NCBI GenBank assembly: GCA_029879945.1
Contig: JAOUPJ010000258.1
Coordinates: forward strand, 1 to 5,158
DNA: 5,158 nucleotides
Direction of reading: 5' to 3'
Source of the DNA: Gammaproteobacteria bacterium
GTDB taxonomy: Bacteria > Pseudomonadota > Gammaproteobacteria > S012-40
In this document: piece after piece, positions 1 through 5,158 of the stretch
Layout of the letters: every line of letters begins with the position of its first letter
Position numbering within the stretch: position 1 is the stretch's first letter
Translations under genes and position numbers: made by a program
Notes under the pieces: model-generated
What the model was told of the DNA's origin: nothing
What the model saw: only the letters and a program-made list of their open reading frames with translations
Databases searched by the model: none

Positions 1-1
1 G

Positions 2-1480
2 ATTCCCAAATGGCGATCCGAATTTAAAGACGTGTTAAACCCACCGGGAATTTCCAGTTCTCCCTCTACCTTGATTGCTAAATTGGCATATCAGCTAAAC
101 CAAGAGTTGGGCTTGGTTTCGGAAACTCGGGTCAACCGATTTTTGCAGGCCAATGAGCTATTGGCGGAAATAGAAGCCCTCAATATTCATGAGACAGGAG
201 TAGCAACGCGGTTAATTCATCTTAAAAAGGCAATCATGTTGAGCGAACGACTGCTTTCCATGAAGGCATTTAAGGCGTGCCAACAAGCGATAGATTTCAC
301 AAAGCGCGTCAGCACCTATGGCAGCAGACAACTGGAATTGGATCTTCAACTACTACAAGCCGAGTTGGACAATCGCAGTGAGCAAAGTAATTCACCCTTC
401 AATCTGATTGATGATGCGATTCGAAAGGCTAAAATGCTCAGATGTGCCCATATCCTTGTTAAGGGCCAAATGATCTTGCAACACAAACACCTCGCATCCG
501 GCAGGTTGGACGTGGTTGAAGAAAGCTTTGAATTATTGAGTAAACTCTGTTACCGGCTGGATTTTCCCATACTCCATCTACATTTTGGTCTTTTACGCGC
601 CGGTTTTGCCGACAAAAAGCACAAGAATGCTACACCCTATCTGAGTATCGCCTTTGATTTTGCGGAAAGGCAAGGGATATTGCCTAGATATTGGATTGAT
701 CAACAGGCGCTGATCGAGTTGCTGGATTATGGAATACGAAATCGGGTTTGTGAATCACATTGCCGGACATTTGTCTCCAGCCTCAATTTGGTACCCCAAA
801 ATCCTAGACAACTGTGTGACGACTGGCCCTGGGCAGTACGAATTTATACCTTTGGCAGATTCGCAGTACTCATCAACGAGGAGCCTCTGATACTTTCTGG
901 CAAATCGCATCAAAAGCCGCTACAAGTATTGAAAGCGATTATCGCCTTTGGCGGACGAAATGTGTCGGAGCGACTTATATGCGATACACTGTGGCCGGGC
1001 TCAGACCGTGACTCATCCTATCGCACGCTGTCTACCAATCTTCATCGCCTGCGAAAAATATTAGGCCGAGATGATATCGTGGAAGTAGGTGGCGGGCATG
1101 TGACACTAAATTCCAAACTGTGCTGGGTGGACTGCTGGGCCTTTGAAATACTGGTCAATCGTTTTCATAGCGAACTAGCGAGCGGCAGAGCAACACAATC
1201 TGCCGACGCAGTCGTCAATACGATGTTCAAGCTTTATCACGGCAGTTTTCTTAGAACAGATGTGAGCACGGACTGGATTCGCGCCTTCCACTACAAATTG
1301 CAAAGCAAGTTTTCCCGAACCATTTCCAGCTTAGGCACCAGCCTAGAAAAACTGAATAAGCATGATGATGCATTTGATTTATATCAAAGGGCCTTGGAAA
1401 TTGAACCCAGTGCCGATCTGTTGAAATTGAAACTGGAAAGCGGCTTAGGTGCCAATCGCGAACATAGTTTGAACGGTTAA
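2..1480 (+). CDS. BTAD/winged-helix transcriptional regulator, 3' part (5' end outside window)
   Basis: The reading frame is open to the left edge (ten codons precede the first GTG at 32, which has no clear Shine-Dalgarno), so the gene is taken as 5'-truncated. Numbering from that GTG, residues 1-260 are mostly amphipathic helices resembling TPR-type repeats. Residues about 265-365 form an OmpR/SARP-like winged helix: it opens with WPWAVRIYTFGRFAV, then has the TLWPG stretch (319-323) and the recognition-helix region SSYRTLSTNLHRLRKILG (328-345). Residues about 366-475 match a bacterial transcriptional activator domain (BTAD), ending in a TPR-like segment (DDAFDLYQRALEIEP). This layout is known from MalT-like and SARP-like regulators, often with an N-terminal ATPase; any such domain would lie upstream and is not visible. 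The gene converges on the - strand cluster, and nothing shows that it regulates it. Its ligand and targets are unknown. Confidence 0.85.
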   Translation: MPKWRSEFKDVLNPPGISSSPSTLIAKLAYQLNQELGLVSETRVNRFLQANELLAEIEALNIHETGVATRLIHLKKAIMLSERLLSMKAFKACQQAIDFTKRVSTYGSRQLELDLQLLQAELDNRSEQSNSPFNLIDDAIRKAKMLRCAHILVKGQMILQHKHLASGRLDVVEESFELLSKLCYRLDFPILHLHFGLLRAGFADKKHKNATPYLSIAFDFAERQGILPRYWIDQQALIELLDYGIRNRVCESHCRTFVSSLNLVPQNPRQLCDDWPWAVRIYTFGRFAVLINEEPLILSGKSHQKPLQVLKAIIAFGGRNVSERLICDTLWPGSDRDSSYRTLSTNLHRLRKILGRDDIVEVGGGHVTLNSKLCWVDCWAFEILVNRFHSELASGRATQSADAVVNTMFKLYHGSFLRTDVSTDWIRAFHYKLQSKFSRTISSLGTSLEKLNKHDDAFDLYQRALEIEPSADLLKLKLESGLGANREHSLNG

Positions 1481-1578
1481 CATGGTATGAACTCAAAGAA
1501 TGTAATTGATTTGTAGATTGTACCAACTGGAAAAGATCCGCAGAATTGGATTTCGGTTTTTCGAGGGGCAGACGGGCA

Positions 1579-1605
1579 AAAGGCCAACGCAAGTTGGCCT
1601 TTCTT
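1579..1605. terminator. Perfect hairpin with GCAA loop, possible bidirectional terminator
   Basis: A 10-bp perfect stem (AAAGGCCAAC at 1579-1588, GTTGGCCTTT at 1593-1602) encloses a GCAA loop, a stable GNRA type when read on the + strand. On the + strand it runs into TTTCTTCT; on the - strand into TTTTG. It lies 98 bases beyond the regulator stop and about 75 bases beyond the P-loop gene stop, so it could end transcripts from both sides. Both T-tracts are short or interrupted, so termination strength is uncertain. Confidence 0.65.
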
Positions 1606-1625
1606 CTCGACACCTTGTAATGTTT

Positions 1626-1666
1626 GCGCTGAATCGGCTCCCCCATTCCGATCGGCGCTTTTTTTT
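1626..1666 (+). terminator. Rho-independent terminator of the BTAD regulator
   Basis: GCGC (1626-1629) pairs with GCGC (1655-1658) and ATCGG (1633-1637) with CCGAT (1648-1652), with a small internal loop between the two helices and a C-rich apical loop. Eight consecutive T follow (1659-1666). This is the form of an intrinsic terminator acting in the + direction. It ends 13 bases before the stop codon of the converging P-loop gene and so should limit antisense read-through into it. Confidence 0.7.
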
Positions 1667-1678
1667 ACTAAAACGCGC

Positions 1679-2527
1679 CTACTTGCTAGAACGATTTATG
1701 GCTTTTTCCACCATACTCAAGAAATCCTGCTCGTTTTTAACTGCCTTCAATTCATCCGTTGTCACCGTGTAGCCGTATTGGTCAGCCAGTTTTTGATAGC
1801 GTGGAATACGGGAATAGAACAAGCGGGGGAACATCCACAAAACGAAATTATCTGGATCAATCTCTTCAACTTTGCTCAAACCTTTTTCTTCTAGATAGTT
1901 GGATAACTGCTCATCTAAAAAGGCTTCACGATAGTAGAGTGGCTTGGGGTCCATTTCGGCACGACGTATGAGCTCGGCCTCGTCTTTTTCATTGGCCTTG
2001 ATGTATATGAACAGAGTATGTTTGGAAAGCAGCTCCATCACACCGGGTTCGTTTAGCTCACATACGCTACCACCCGCATCATTGATGAAGTGTTTATAGC
2101 CATAGACCGTCTGTGCCTTCTGGATAAACTGTGGCACGTCCTTCATGGCGCAAATTTCAGCATCGTAGTGCAAGGCCTGTCTATGTTTAAACTCCTTGAG
2201 GCACAGCCCCCCTTTTTCAGAATTCCCCAGCTTACCGAGAAAGCTGGAGACAGGCTTGAGATGATCGACCGTAATATTGTTTCTTATATAGATCGAGTCT
2301 GATTGAAGTAGATCTCGCAAAAACGGGATCTTCATGGCTTGTAATTTGATGTTGTCTAAAATGGCTTCGTCCAGATAGCGGGTACCGATGCGATAGTCAC
2401 CCGAATAGTGGAACCAATTGCTCTGGCGTAGCATGGTGGCCAGTACCGTTTTACCCACACCAGACATGCCCAGTAGCGTGATACATTTATGTTCCCAGGC
2501 TCTAAATTCTTCTACCGATAGTTTCAT
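1679..2527 (-). CDS. P-loop NTPase / kinase-like protein of unknown substrate
   Basis: A protein of 282 residues counted from the ATG at 2527. Walker A is clear near the N-terminus (GMSGVGKT, residues 20-27), directly after a beta-strand (KCITLL). A hydrophobic strand ending in an acidic motif, FINDAGGSVCEL (147-158), is a candidate Walker B or substrate site. A strand FIYIKA (174-179) follows, then an Arg/Lys-rich helix (ELIRRAEMDPKPLYYREAF) that could act as a lid, as in small P-loop kinases. No transmembrane segment or signal peptide is evident. An in-frame TTG at 2539 would add four residues; the ATG is preferred because TTG is a rare start, although neither has a good Shine-Dalgarno. The gene lies just after the rubrerythrin/Fe-S/DUF3501 operon on the same strand but has its own promoter behind a terminator, so it is probably a separate transcript. 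I recognise the fold class but not the function. Confidence 0.8.
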   Translation of the reverse strand: MKLSVEEFRAWEHKCITLLGMSGVGKTVLATMLRQSNWFHYSGDYRIGTRYLDEAILDNIKLQAMKIPFLRDLLQSDSIYIRNNITVDHLKPVSSFLGKLGNSEKGGLCLKEFKHRQALHYDAEICAMKDVPQFIQKAQTVYGYKHFINDAGGSVCELNEPGVMELLSKHTLFIYIKANEKDEAELIRRAEMDPKPLYYREAFLDEQLSNYLEEKGLSKVEEIDPDNFVLWMFPRLFYSRIPRYQKLADQYGYTVTTDELKAVKNEQDFLSMVEKAINRSSK

Positions 2528-2560
2528 TCGATACACCAAGTTAAAAGGGCGTTGTGGCGT

Positions 2561-2589
2561 ATTATACGCACTTGGCGGCGATAAAAAAA
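2561..2589 (-). promoter_or_regulatory. Putative sigma-70 promoter of the P-loop NTPase gene
   Basis: On the - strand there is a consensus -10 box TATAAT (2561-2566). At 17-base spacing the -35 position is TTTTTT (2584-2589), a poor match that coincides with the U-tract of the upstream terminator. The start codon at 2527 would leave a leader of roughly 25-30 bases with no strong Shine-Dalgarno. The -10 is convincing; the -35 is weak, so an activator or a low-level constitutive promoter is possible. Confidence 0.55.
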
Positions 2590-2608
2590 TGGCGCGTAAA
2601 ACGCGCCA
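2582..2608 (-). terminator. Rho-independent terminator of the rubrerythrin/Fe-S/DUF3501 operon
   Basis: On the - strand, TGGCGCGT and ACGCGCCA form a perfect 8-bp GC-rich stem with a three-base TTT loop (+ strand 2590-2608), followed at once by seven T (2583-2589). It sits 36 bases after the DUF3501 stop codon and before the next gene's promoter. This is a textbook intrinsic terminator and marks the 3' end of the three-gene operon. Confidence 0.88.
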
Positions 2609-2643
2609 AACGAACTACAGATTTTAGGGAGAGAGTCTTAGAA

Positions 2644-3228
2644 TTAATCCAAATCTTTGAGTAGTGAGCTGCGAATATTCTCGGGTACGGGCTCCAATAA
2701 ATGACGATAGGCATCATGGTCTATGCCCATATTCAATTTTGCCCCTTCCTTGAGACCCCGGATCATGGCCGGATTCAGCTCAAATCGCAGAAAATGCACG
2801 GCAGATGTCTTTTCTGCATTTTCCCTTTCCAGGTCTTCGTCGGCAATGGCCCAAACGTGCTCAAATCCATCAACCTGAACCCACACCTTGTCCTCAATGC
2901 CAATCATCTTTTCCAGGGCTAGCTTACGATCGTCCACTTCAGGATATTCGATCATAAATGTGGCCTTAAAGTTGGTGCCATCGGGGATCAGGGGGTTGTA
3001 AGCAGCCAGTTCCTCTTCAATATCCTTGGCCTCAAAAATCTTTTCTATGCGCAACATCTCTTGCACTTGATACTGCATAGTCAGAATGTCTTCAAAATAC
3101 AAGGTGGCATTAGGGCCCAGAGGCACCCTTCGATTTTTCTTGTGCGCGATCACCTTTTTTCTAAACTCGTCACGTTCCTGGGAGTATTGCTCCAAGGAAA
3201 AAAGTTTATCTCTACTCAATTTTTCCAC
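2644..3228 (-). CDS. DUF3501 family protein
   Basis: A soluble protein of 194 residues, highly charged and rich in Glu and Lys, with no cysteine, signal peptide or membrane segment. I recognise it as DUF3501 from its length, its conserved block at residues 38-66 (GPNATLYFED, then MQYQVQEMLRIEKIFE), a second block YNPLIPDGTNFKATFMIEYP (77-96), the strand VHFLRFEL (144-151), and its position after a rubrerythrin and a CCG-type Fe-S gene. The start is GTG, supported by a good Shine-Dalgarno seven bases upstream. It is the last gene of the operon, 43 bases after the Fe-S gene stop. The family has no established biochemical role that I know of. The lack of cysteines argues against an Fe-S or thiol role; five histidines (29, 124, 145, 171, 176) are present but form no obvious metal motif. 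An accessory or partner protein for the Fe-S protein is an inference from gene order. Confidence 0.88.
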   Translation of the reverse strand: MEKLSRDKLFSLEQYSQERDEFRKKVIAHKKNRRVPLGPNATLYFEDILTMQYQVQEMLRIEKIFEAKDIEEELAAYNPLIPDGTNFKATFMIEYPEVDDRKLALEKMIGIEDKVWVQVDGFEHVWAIADEDLERENAEKTSAVHFLRFELNPAMIRGLKEGAKLNMGIDHDAYRHLLEPVPENIRSSLLKDLD

Positions 3229-3235
3229 TGTATCA

Positions 3236-3243
3236 CCCTTCCT
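3236..3243 (-). promoter_or_regulatory. Shine-Dalgarno fixing the GTG start of the DUF3501 gene
   Basis: On the - strand AGGAAGGG lies seven bases upstream of GTG at 3228. This spacing supports the non-ATG start, which gives the N-terminus MEKLSRDKLFSLEQY. Confidence 0.75.
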
Positions 3244-3271
3244 GACCCCAACAGGTCTTCAAAAATTCGTT

Positions 3272-4618
3272 TTAGATGCCATAGGCCTGGCGTAACAGGC
3301 GCAAAGGATGCTCTGCTGGTTTTTCCGAATCCATCACATTGCTTATATGTTCACCCGCCATGGGGCAATCACTGCCATAGTGATCTACATTGGCCTTTTC
3401 AATTCGGCTTACGACCGGACGACAGATCTTTCTTGCCGCCTGGTGATATTCACTTTTCACCGCATACGTGCCGTCGTGTCCGGAGCAACGTTCTACGGTC
3501 ATCACTTCTGTTCCCGGGATCAGTTCCAGCACTTCTCGGGTCTTGTTGCCTATATTTTGTACACGTTGATGACACGAGGCGTGATAGGCAATCGTGCCTT
3601 GCGAGTTTTTAAAATCCGTTTTGAGCTTGCCTTCTTTTTGTCGGATCATGAGATACTCAAAGGGATCATAGATCGCTTTCTGTACCTTTTTGACTTGCTC
3701 ATCGTCAGGAAACAGGAGTGGTAACTCTTGTTTAAACATGAGTACGCAAGAAGGAATCGGGGCGATGATATCCCAACCCTGGTCTACCAATTTGGCAAGC
3801 ACGGGTATATTCGCTTCTTTTGCTGCTTCGACAGCAGCCAAATCACCCAATTCCATTTTGGGCATGCCACAACACTGCTCCTTTTCGGCAAGCGTGACGG
3901 GAATATCGTTGTGGCGCAGTACAGCGACCAGATCCTCACCCAGCTGCGGCGCATTGTAGTTTCCGTAGCAGGTAGCAAATAGGGCGACTTTTCCCGTGGT
4001 AGCGCCCGCAGGCTGTGCCAGATCCGCTTTTCCGCTATCTGATTTAACGCGGTTTCTCAGCTTATTGCTGTAGTACTTGGGTAGTTTTGCATCCGGATGC
4101 ACGCCCAAGACTTTATCTAGCACCTTGCGCATCGGTTTTATCGTGTTGACGGCGTTCACCACCTCGGCCACGACAGGGATGGAAGCCAGCTTACCCATGG
4201 TATCGGTGCTGGTGAGAATCTTGTCTCGGGTTTTCACATCACCCTTTTTAAACTTGTATGCCTTGGCCCGTAACATCAAGTGGGGAAAATCCAGATTCCA
4301 CTCGTGCGGCGGCACATAGGGGCACTTGGTCATGTAGCACAGATCACAGAGATAACACTGGTCTACAACTTTCCAGTAGTCCTGCTTGGCCACCCCATCC
4401 ACTTCCATGGTGCTGGACTCGTCAACCAAATCGAAAAGCGTGGGGAACGAGTTACATAAACTCACACAACGTCTACAACCATGACAAATATCAAAGACCC
4501 GCTCCATTTCTTTAAACAGACTGGTCTCGTCATAGAATTCGGCGGACTTCCAATCCAGCGCGTGACGCGTAGGGGCTTCCAAACTGCCTTCTCGAATTTT
4601 GTTTATGGGTGCAGACAT
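3272..4618 (-). CDS. GlpC/HdrD-like Fe-S protein with two ferredoxin motifs and two CCG-type domains
   Basis: A cytoplasmic protein of 448 residues, the usual size for GlpC-type subunits, probably carrying electrons between redox partners. The N-terminal ferredoxin part has Cys45-48-51-55 (CxxCxxCxxxC) and Cys88-91-94-99, the latter with four rather than three residues before the final CP; both probably bind [4Fe-4S]. Two cysteine-rich (CCG) domains follow. The first has Cys217, CCG at 249-251 and Cys291 (Ile288 stands where a CxxC cysteine is expected). The second has Cys349, CSGHDG at 378-383 in place of CCGxxG, Cys399 and Cys418. The related E. coli GlpC keeps an intact CCG here as I recall it, so cluster or cofactor binding may differ. 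No flavin domain is seen, so a partner must supply electrons. The ATG at 4618 has AGGAGAA five bases upstream. The gene is the middle one of the operon. The exact donor, acceptor and substrate cannot be told from sequence. Confidence 0.88.
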   Translation of the reverse strand: MSAPINKIREGSLEAPTRHALDWKSAEFYDETSLFKEMERVFDICHGCRRCVSLCNSFPTLFDLVDESSTMEVDGVAKQDYWKVVDQCYLCDLCYMTKCPYVPPHEWNLDFPHLMLRAKAYKFKKGDVKTRDKILTSTDTMGKLASIPVVAEVVNAVNTIKPMRKVLDKVLGVHPDAKLPKYYSNKLRNRVKSDSGKADLAQPAGATTGKVALFATCYGNYNAPQLGEDLVAVLRHNDIPVTLAEKEQCCGMPKMELGDLAAVEAAKEANIPVLAKLVDQGWDIIAPIPSCVLMFKQELPLLFPDDEQVKKVQKAIYDPFEYLMIRQKEGKLKTDFKNSQGTIAYHASCHQRVQNIGNKTREVLELIPGTEVMTVERCSGHDGTYAVKSEYHQAARKICRPVVSRIEKANVDHYGSDCPMAGEHISNVMDSEKPAEHPLRLLRQAYGI

Positions 4619-4646
4619 CTCAATTCTCCTGAAACTTGGGTCGGGA

Positions 4647-4664
4647 TGGGGGCCAAAGCCCCCA
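4647..4664 (-). other. Intercistronic GC-rich hairpin between rubrerythrin and the Fe-S gene
   Basis: TGGGGGC (4647-4653) and GCCCCCA (4658-4664) form a perfect 7-bp stem around a four-base loop. It lies 13 bases after the rubrerythrin stop and before the Shine-Dalgarno of the Fe-S gene. No T-tract follows in either direction, so it is not a classical terminator. It could stabilise the rubrerythrin message or act as an mRNA processing site, giving more rubrerythrin than Fe-S protein. Confidence 0.6.
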
Positions 4665-4677
4665 AACCAGTCTGTCT

Positions 4678-5094
4678 TTAGGCGATTTCGTCCAATGCTT
4701 TTTGGAAGCGATTTGCGTGTGAACGCTCTGCCTTGGCCAGTGTTTCAAACCAGTCCGCGATTTCTTCAAAGCCTTCGTCGCGTGCTGCTTTGGCCATACC
4801 GGGATACATATCCGTATACTCGTGTGTTTCACCAGCGATAGCCGTCTTCAGGTTGTCGGCTGTACTGCCGAATTTCATCCCAGTTGCAGGGTCGCCGCAC
4901 TCTTCCAGGTATTCCAAGTGCCCATGGGCGTGTCCGGTTTCTCCTTCAGCCGTGGAACGGAAGACTGTCGCCACATCATTGTAGCCTTCCACATCCGCTT
5001 TGGCGGCGAAGTAAAGGTAACGACGATTGGCCTGTGATTCACCAGCAAAGGCGTCCTTTAGGTTTTGCTCAGTCTTGCTGCCTTTTAATGACAT
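4678..5094 (-). CDS. Rubrerythrin family protein (diiron domain only, no rubredoxin domain)
   Basis: A protein of 138 residues forming a ferritin-like four-helix bundle with a non-haem diiron centre, a family known to reduce hydrogen peroxide in the cytoplasm. The ligand set is complete: Glu19 (AGESQA), Glu52 and His55 (GETGH), Glu89 and Glu92 (AGETHEY), Glu123 and His126 (AERSH). Their spacing closely follows the order known in Desulfovibrio rubrerythrin. Classical rubrerythrin is about 190 residues with a C-terminal rubredoxin [Fe(SCys)4] domain; this protein stops after the bundle and has a single cysteine (Cys66), so it must receive electrons from another protein. The neighbouring Fe-S protein is the obvious candidate, by inference. 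The ATG at 5094 has an AGGAG six bases upstream. It is the first gene of the operon. Bacterioferritin-like or sulerythrin-like naming would also fit. Confidence 0.93.
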   Translation of the reverse strand: MSLKGSKTEQNLKDAFAGESQANRRYLYFAAKADVEGYNDVATVFRSTAEGETGHAHGHLEYLEECGDPATGMKFGSTADNLKTAIAGETHEYTDMYPGMAKAARDEGFEEIADWFETLAKAERSHANRFQKALDEIA

Positions 5095-5117
5095 TTCACT
5101 CTCCTTTTTCGAGTCAA

Positions 5118-5145
5118 ATCAAATTCGATACTAAGTATCGTTCAA
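5118..5145 (-). promoter_or_regulatory. Putative operon promoter with a palindrome between the -35 and -10 boxes
   Basis: On the - strand a -35-like TTGAAC (5140-5145) is followed after 16 bases by a -10-like TTTGAT (5118-5123), each matching four of six consensus bases. Between them lies the perfect inverted repeat CGATAC-TTA-GTATCG (5126-5140). The predicted transcript would start near 5111, leaving a leader of about 17 bases with the Shine-Dalgarno AGGAG (5101-5105). Such a position suits a repressor or redox-sensing regulator of the Rrf2, MarR or similar type, but the motif does not identify one. The promoter boxes are weak; the palindrome is clear. Confidence 0.45.
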
Positions 5146-5158
5146 GGCAATCCATAGT

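Noticed and set aside
32..34. GTG at 32 as the true start of the BTAD regulator
   Set aside because: The frame is open upstream to the window edge and there is no convincing ribosome binding site, so the gene probably begins outside the window.
1483..1525. TGGTA ... TACCA inverted repeat just after the regulator stop
   Set aside because: Only five base pairs with a loop of more than 30 bases; expected by chance.
1251..1646. A 131-residue - strand open frame covering the regulator's 3' end and the convergent junction
   Set aside because: It overlaps the BTAD domain antisense and crosses both hairpins, with no recognisable protein motif.
1506..1772. An 88-residue + strand open frame from the intergenic region into the P-loop gene
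   Set aside because: It runs through the terminator hairpins and antisense into a real gene; the translation looks random.
2528..2539. TTG at 2539 as the start of the P-loop gene
   Set aside because: It would add only four residues, has no Shine-Dalgarno, and the ATG at 2527 places Walker A at a typical distance from the N-terminus.
3061..3612. A 183-residue + strand open frame opposite the DUF3501 and Fe-S genes
   Set aside because: It lies antisense across two well-supported genes and their junction, and its translation has no recognisable domain, so it is a shadow frame.

Overview
The window looks like ordinary chromosomal DNA of a proteobacterium, most likely a gammaproteobacterium. The base composition is moderate, the genes are tightly packed, and the DUF3501 and heterodisulfide-reductase-like Fe-S genes sit together as they often do in environmental proteobacteria. 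I cannot name the species. There are no RNA genes, insertion sequences, CRISPR arrays or integrases.

Left part (1-1480, + strand): the 3' portion of a large transcriptional regulator. It carries helical (TPR-like) repeats, an OmpR/SARP-type winged helix and a C-terminal BTAD domain. Its N-terminus lies outside the window. Positions 1481-1678 form a gene-free convergent junction with two or three hairpins. One is a good rho-independent terminator ending in eight T.

Right part (1679-5094, all - strand): in transcription order, a short rubrerythrin with no rubredoxin domain (5094-4678), a GlpC/HdrD-like protein with two ferredoxin-type cysteine motifs and two CCG-type domains (4618-3272), and a DUF3501 protein (3228-2644). 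The gaps are 59 and 43 bases and each gene has a good Shine-Dalgarno sequence, so this reads as one operon. A palindrome lies between the putative -35 and -10 boxes ahead of rubrerythrin, and a GC-rich hairpin separates rubrerythrin from the Fe-S gene. A strong terminator closes the operon at about 2583-2608. A P-loop NTPase gene (2527-1679) follows at once, behind its own TATAAT promoter.

My reading is that rubrerythrin, the Fe-S protein and DUF3501 form a redox or peroxide-defence module. The Fe-S protein is a candidate electron donor for a rubrerythrin that lacks its own rubredoxin. DUF3501 and the P-loop protein have no function I can assign. This module is the part of the window most likely to be an undescribed system, but its role is inferred from gene order and motifs only.
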